Shown here one piece after another: positions 59,727-64,000 of a DNA stretch of 64,000 nucleotides. The translations under genes were made by a program, and so were the position numbers. Within the stretch, counting starts at the first letter, position 1. Each line of letters starts with the position of its first letter. Origin of the DNA: Paragordius varius (taxonomy: Eukaryota; Nematomorpha). The DNA is taken from contig OZ176055.1 in NCBI GenBank assembly GCA_964247055.1, forward strand, positions 4,340,001-4,404,000. Reading direction: 5' to 3'. The notes below the pieces were generated by a model. The model was not told where the DNA came from and made no database searches. It saw only the letters and a list, made by a program, of their open reading frames with translations.

Positions 59727-62700
59727 AAGGTGACCAGATTTTTTGAAGGAAAAAGCGGGACAAATCTGAGAAGGGGGGGGGGGTGTGGGGGTCATTGGGG
59801 GGTACAACCAAAAAATTTTATACAAAAAATTTATTGTAATATTTATTTATTTTAAACAAAATACATTATAAATATAAGAAAATTTGTACCTTACAGGTTG
59901 TTTGTACCTTATTCAATAAATTATGTGCACGAACAAAGGGTGAAGTGATTGTAATATTCTAGAAAAAAATAATAAAGACGAAATCATCACAAATTGCGCT
60001 GGGTGATGCAAGAAGCGGCACAAAAAATATTTTTAACAATTTAGCGAATAATCTTAACCAAAACATTATTGGCAGATACACAACGCTATTCAAACAGCTA
60101 CTGATTTGTTACCCCTGGATGTGGAAAATATAGATGTTAAAATGCTTGGATATTGTAGAACTGTTGGTTAGCTCTTTTGCCAGCGATTGAAATATTTATA
60201 AAAATGTGATCTCCTAGAACCCTATTTTTTATCACAGGACAAAGGTCAAAATTCCAAGTCAAAAAAGGTTAGAAAATAATTTTATACCATTACCTAATCG
60301 CAATATTATAAAGCATCCAGAAAAACAAGGCTCAATGAATAGCCAGAATATAAAAATGTTTTTTACAAACAGAAACGATTATTTGGAAGACAAGACGGTG
60401 CACAATGACACTTTTGTATGAAGTCTCATTATTAAATAAATATATTGAATGAAAACTTATATTATGGACAACAGAAAAAAATACTTAGGATAGAAATGGT
60501 TAAAATAATCATTTTTAAACAAATTATGTTCCATACAATAATATTTTAATTGTAGAATTTGCATTATCTTTACCTGAACCACTGCTATTGAACGCGTTTT
60601 TCCACAGTAAATTAAGTAAGGACACGGAATCAAATTTAAATGTTGAATAAAAGCCATTTTATGTGTTAAAATATAATTTGACAAATGAAGACTTATACAA
60701 TATTTTAAGTAATTTTGTTTTTTAACACAAAAAAGAAATTATTTTATTCTTTGGTATATTTTTTGTTTGAGTGAATGCGTTTTAGCAGATTGTCATCATT
60801 TTTTAAAATATTGTAGAAGTCTTCACAAGAATTTGTCAAATTATATTTGACAGATAAAACGGCCTTTAAAGTTTCAACATTTAAATTTGATTTTTCCGAT
60901 GTCGACACCTGATTTACTGTGAATAAAACGCGCACAGTAGCAGCGTTGGTTCCAGGTAAAGATAGTGCGAATTCCACAATTTTTAAAATATTATTGTATG
61001 TAATATAGTTGGCTTCAAAATGATGAAATATTTCCAACCATTTCTTTTCTACTGTATATTTTTCTTTTGTCCATAATTTAAGTTTTTCATTATTAATATA
61101 TCTTTTAACTAATGATTCTTCAGAAAAAAGATCATTTTCTGAAAGATTACTTTTTGAGAATTTTTGGGAACAGATATAATCAAATGATTTTTGAACATCG
61201 CACCAATTAAATTTTGATTTTAATGTTATCCAATGAAAATGATCAATTCCATTGAATTGTGTAGTCCAGTCTTCTAAATAATCTTTACAGTTTGTATAAA
61301 ACATTTTTATATGTTACAGGATATCTTGGCGATTAATTTAGCCTTGTTTTTCTAAATTATTTATTATATTGCGGATAATGGTATAAAATTATTTTCTAAC
61401 CGTTCTTGACATTGGAATTTTAGGTTACTAACTTCATTGGCTACTTCGATTGCCTAAATTTTGTCACCTTCTATAAATTTAATAACATTTTGAAAGAGAG
61501 TAGCTTGATTATGTTAGAATTCTAACCATATTTTTGAAGAGTCACTTTCAAAAAACTTTTTTAAGTTGTAGGACATTTGTCCTGTGATACAAAAATGATT
61601 TTAAAGGATCATACATTTTTGAAATTCTTTCGATAGCTGGCATAAAAGCTAACCAACGAGTTTTACAATATCCAAGCATTTTTTGATATTGAACTTCTGC
61701 ATTTTCACAGAATTCTTTAAGCGTTTCAACACGTACCGTTTATATATAAAAAATATATTTTAACAACTACATTTTCCACATCTAGGGGTAACAAATCAGC
61801 AGCTGTTTGAATAGCGTTGTGTATTATATGCGCTTCACACCCATCGCCAATAATGTTTCGATTAAGATTTACTGCTAATTTATAAAAAATATTTTTTGTT
61901 CCCCTTCTTGCTTTTCCGAAGTTCGTATTGGTGTTGTCAGCGCAATATGCGATGATTTGGTCTTTTAAATTATTATTTTTCTTGAATATTCATTATTGAT
62001 AAAAATTAATTATTAAAGTGGGAAATAATTTTGTTTCCTTGTGATTTAATGCATCAGAGTATAGCAATATGAAATTAATTTTCAGAAAATCTTTTTGTAT
62101 TTCAGAAAATGCATGTGGCGAAAGGACATTGGATACAATGGCTTCAACCTTTGTACGGGCACATGTAAATTTTTTATTGATTAAGGTACGAATAATCTGT
62201 GAAGGACATCTAAAATGATTGTAATTAACGGCGAAACGTAGTGACAAATCCTTTTCTTCCTCTCCAAAAGCGGTTTTTGATAAAAATCGCTCATTTTGTA
62301 AGATGATGCCGCCATATCTAAACATTTTAATGTTTTTGTGTTTCCATATGCTTGCTTGCCGCCATGTGCTAAGGTGAAATCCCCCTCGCATAAAGAGCAT
62401 TTAACAAATGATTTATTCTTCGTTTTTTTGATAAAAGGAAATTCTTATATTAATTCATCGGTAAATTTACAACCTCTTTTTGTACTCATATTTTTAAATT
62501 AATATTAGTAATAAAAAAATATTATATTACCTTAATTTTCTGGAGTAAACGTATAAGCTATTGATATGTGGTATCAATTTGTCTTTTTGATAAAGTTGGC
62601 AGTAGGATGAAGCAAAGTGTATAATCATATTATATAAATTCGGAAAAAAATAAATATTTTTAATTTAAAAGTAAAAAATTTTAATTTAAAATTAATATAG

Positions 62701-62887
62701 ATTTTCAAGATAACTAATGATAAAAAAACGGATAAAAAAAATAAATTTTTTATAATAAATTTAAATGTATTTAAAAAATTTTATTTTTTATAATCGTGAA
62801 AAAGCGGGACATTTTAAAAACGTACCGGGACGCGGGACAAAGTGTGAAAAGTGGGACTGTCCCGTCAGCGGAAGGTCTGGTCACCCT
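59727..62887 (-). mobile_element. hAT DNA transposon composite with transposase pieces in both orientations
   Basis: The ends are inverted: AAGGTGACCAGA on the left and the inverse of AGGGTGACCAGA on the right. The right tip also has GGGACTGTCCCG. On the minus strand 62400-61993 gives a BED/N-terminal transposase part with DLSLRFAVNYNHF; about 61700-61500 gives GYCKTRWLAFMPAIERI. The block 61304-60744 gives a 186-codon frame ending in the hAT dimerisation region (FALSLPGTNAATVRV, SEKSNLNVETLKAVL). Stops and shifts separate these pieces. In 59955-60415 a second partial copy of the middle part runs on the plus strand. No matching 8-bp target-site duplication was found, fitting a rearranged element. 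Confidence 0.75.
59773..59802 (+). repeat. G-tract within the left end of the hAT composite
   Basis: An 11-base G run, then a 5-base and a 6-base G run separated by short spacers, stand in DNA that is otherwise about three quarters A+T. The arrangement could form a G-quadruplex. It lies just inside the left terminal repeat. Confidence 0.8.
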
Positions 62888-64000
62888 ACTAATGGATGAA
62901 AATAGCTCAAACTTTGTGATGGCAATGAATGTCTAAAAAAGATAACACAAGAAAGTTTTTTTGATAAAAACACTTATTTATTGCTTTTATGTCATTCAAA
63001 GAGCCATTTTAATTTTTTGTTTTTTTTTAAAAAATTACCATCACATCCATTATTTTCTTTGGAAGGCTTATAATTTTTAAACTTCAAAGACTAGAAATAT
63101 AGTTTAATGTATTGTTGAATTTTATAACCATTATCTAATAAATTTAGAGTTATAGCTATGCATTTTATTCACTAGGTAAAATAGCTATGATAATAATAAT
63201 TTTAATTAAAAAAGCTAACCAAAAGCTTTTTTTTAGATTATTTTTGTATTTTATACTTTAACCAATAATTATATTAAAATAATTTATATGATTTTCAAAT
63301 TAGTTTGTATGTGAAAATTTTTGACTTGTTTAACACATGGATGCAATACATTCATTTCAATCCTTTGATTCAAATAGGGGTAGTTGATACCCGAGGCCTG
63401 TTTAAAATTAAATACTTTAAAAAATATGGAAGGAATTGAAAGCCTAGCGAAATTTTGCACTTAACATTAATAAACCGAAATATATAAAAAATTTATATAA
63501 AAATACTTAATATTACTTATTTTAATATAAAACGCAAAGGCAAAAATTTAGTCCACGTAACATGTCATTGAAATTGAAAAATAACACAAAATACACCACA
63601 TTCTCTATTCCTATCAATGTTAGATGTTTAAATAAAAATTATCTGTAATTTTATCTTTAAAATTAAATCAACACGATATTATGCAAAAATTTTGTAAAAA
63701 AATGCGTCGAAGTAGTTTGACATGGAACTTTTTAAAACAAAATTTTATTTAGATATTTTAACTTATTTATATAGTCTTTTTAGGATGGAGACAAGAAAAC
63801 AAATTGGGATTGTTTCCTTTACTAGTTTTTTGAAAAATCAATTAAATTTAGTTTGGGGTATTTACCCAATTCGAAACGAAGTGTTAAGGGGTTGAAAATT
63901 TTGACCATATAAAGACAAATATAACTTTTAGATCAGATTGATTTAAATGACTAATACTATTCTAAAAATTCAGTTCTTCGTGCTCTCCCGAATGATATAA
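62888..64000. other. Gene-free right edge
   Basis: A+T-rich sequence with homopolymer runs. No exon, RNA gene or recognisable repeat was found in the last 1.1 kb. Confidence 0.5.

Noticed and set aside
1-64000. tRNA or rRNA genes, CRISPR arrays, LTR elements
   Set aside because: No cloverleaf with conserved A/B boxes, no rRNA core words, no regularly spaced direct repeats and no paired long terminal repeats or capsid/polymerase frames of LTR type were seen.

Overview
This window is animal nuclear DNA: about three quarters A+T, with multi-exon genes split by GT-AG introns and a scatter of decayed transposons. Seven host genes can be read, six of them to a recognised family. Exon phases close exactly in every gene except one unresolved junction in PLK4. 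The species cannot be named from the sequence. Its most distinctive trait is a set of 19 introns of only 20 to 30 nt beside ordinary introns of 60 nt to 2 kb. Introns this short are known from dicyemid mesozoans, and a short-5'/long-3' intron gradient is known from flatworms such as schistosomes. A fast-evolving lophotrochozoan, flatworm or mesozoan is therefore my best guess, by inference only.

Layout, left to right. (1) 1-7661, minus: a coiled-coil gene resembling the synaptonemal-complex protein SYCP1, running off the left edge; one large intron holds a satellite-like tandem repeat. (2) 7741-10457, minus: ARFRP1, an ARF-like Golgi GTPase whose stop codon lies 79 nt before the SYCP1-like start; its introns hold a LINE fragment and a small hAT element. 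(3) 10458-15339: gene-free, with inverted repeats and a decayed hAT transposon. (4) 15340-26706, minus: a DHX30-type DEAH/RHA helicase in 19 exons with a presequence-like N terminus. (5) 26743-30176, plus: the DNA glycosylase OGG1, head to head with DHX30, 36 nt between start codons. (6) 30555-33927, minus: a two-exon gene for an unrecognised two-pass membrane protein. (7) 33928-39515: gene-free. (8) 39516-47890, minus: the centriole kinase PLK4, with kinase domain, phosphodegron and polo boxes. (9) 47891-50314: divergent intergenic region with a large foldback element. (10) 50315-58296, plus: an SLC26 anion transporter with a C-terminal STAS domain. (11) 58297-64000: mariner and hAT remnants, then sequence with no gene.

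The genes do not form a pathway. DHX30 (in vertebrates a mitochondrial ribosome-assembly helicase) and OGG1 (nuclear and mitochondrial 8-oxoguanine repair) share what must be a very compact bidirectional promoter. SYCP1 (meiosis) and PLK4 (centriole duplication) are cell-division genes. All ultra-short introns of ARFRP1, OGG1, PLK4 and SLC26 are the first introns of their genes, and the SYCP1-like gene opens with eight in succession. Ordinary introns follow downstream and carry the transposon load.
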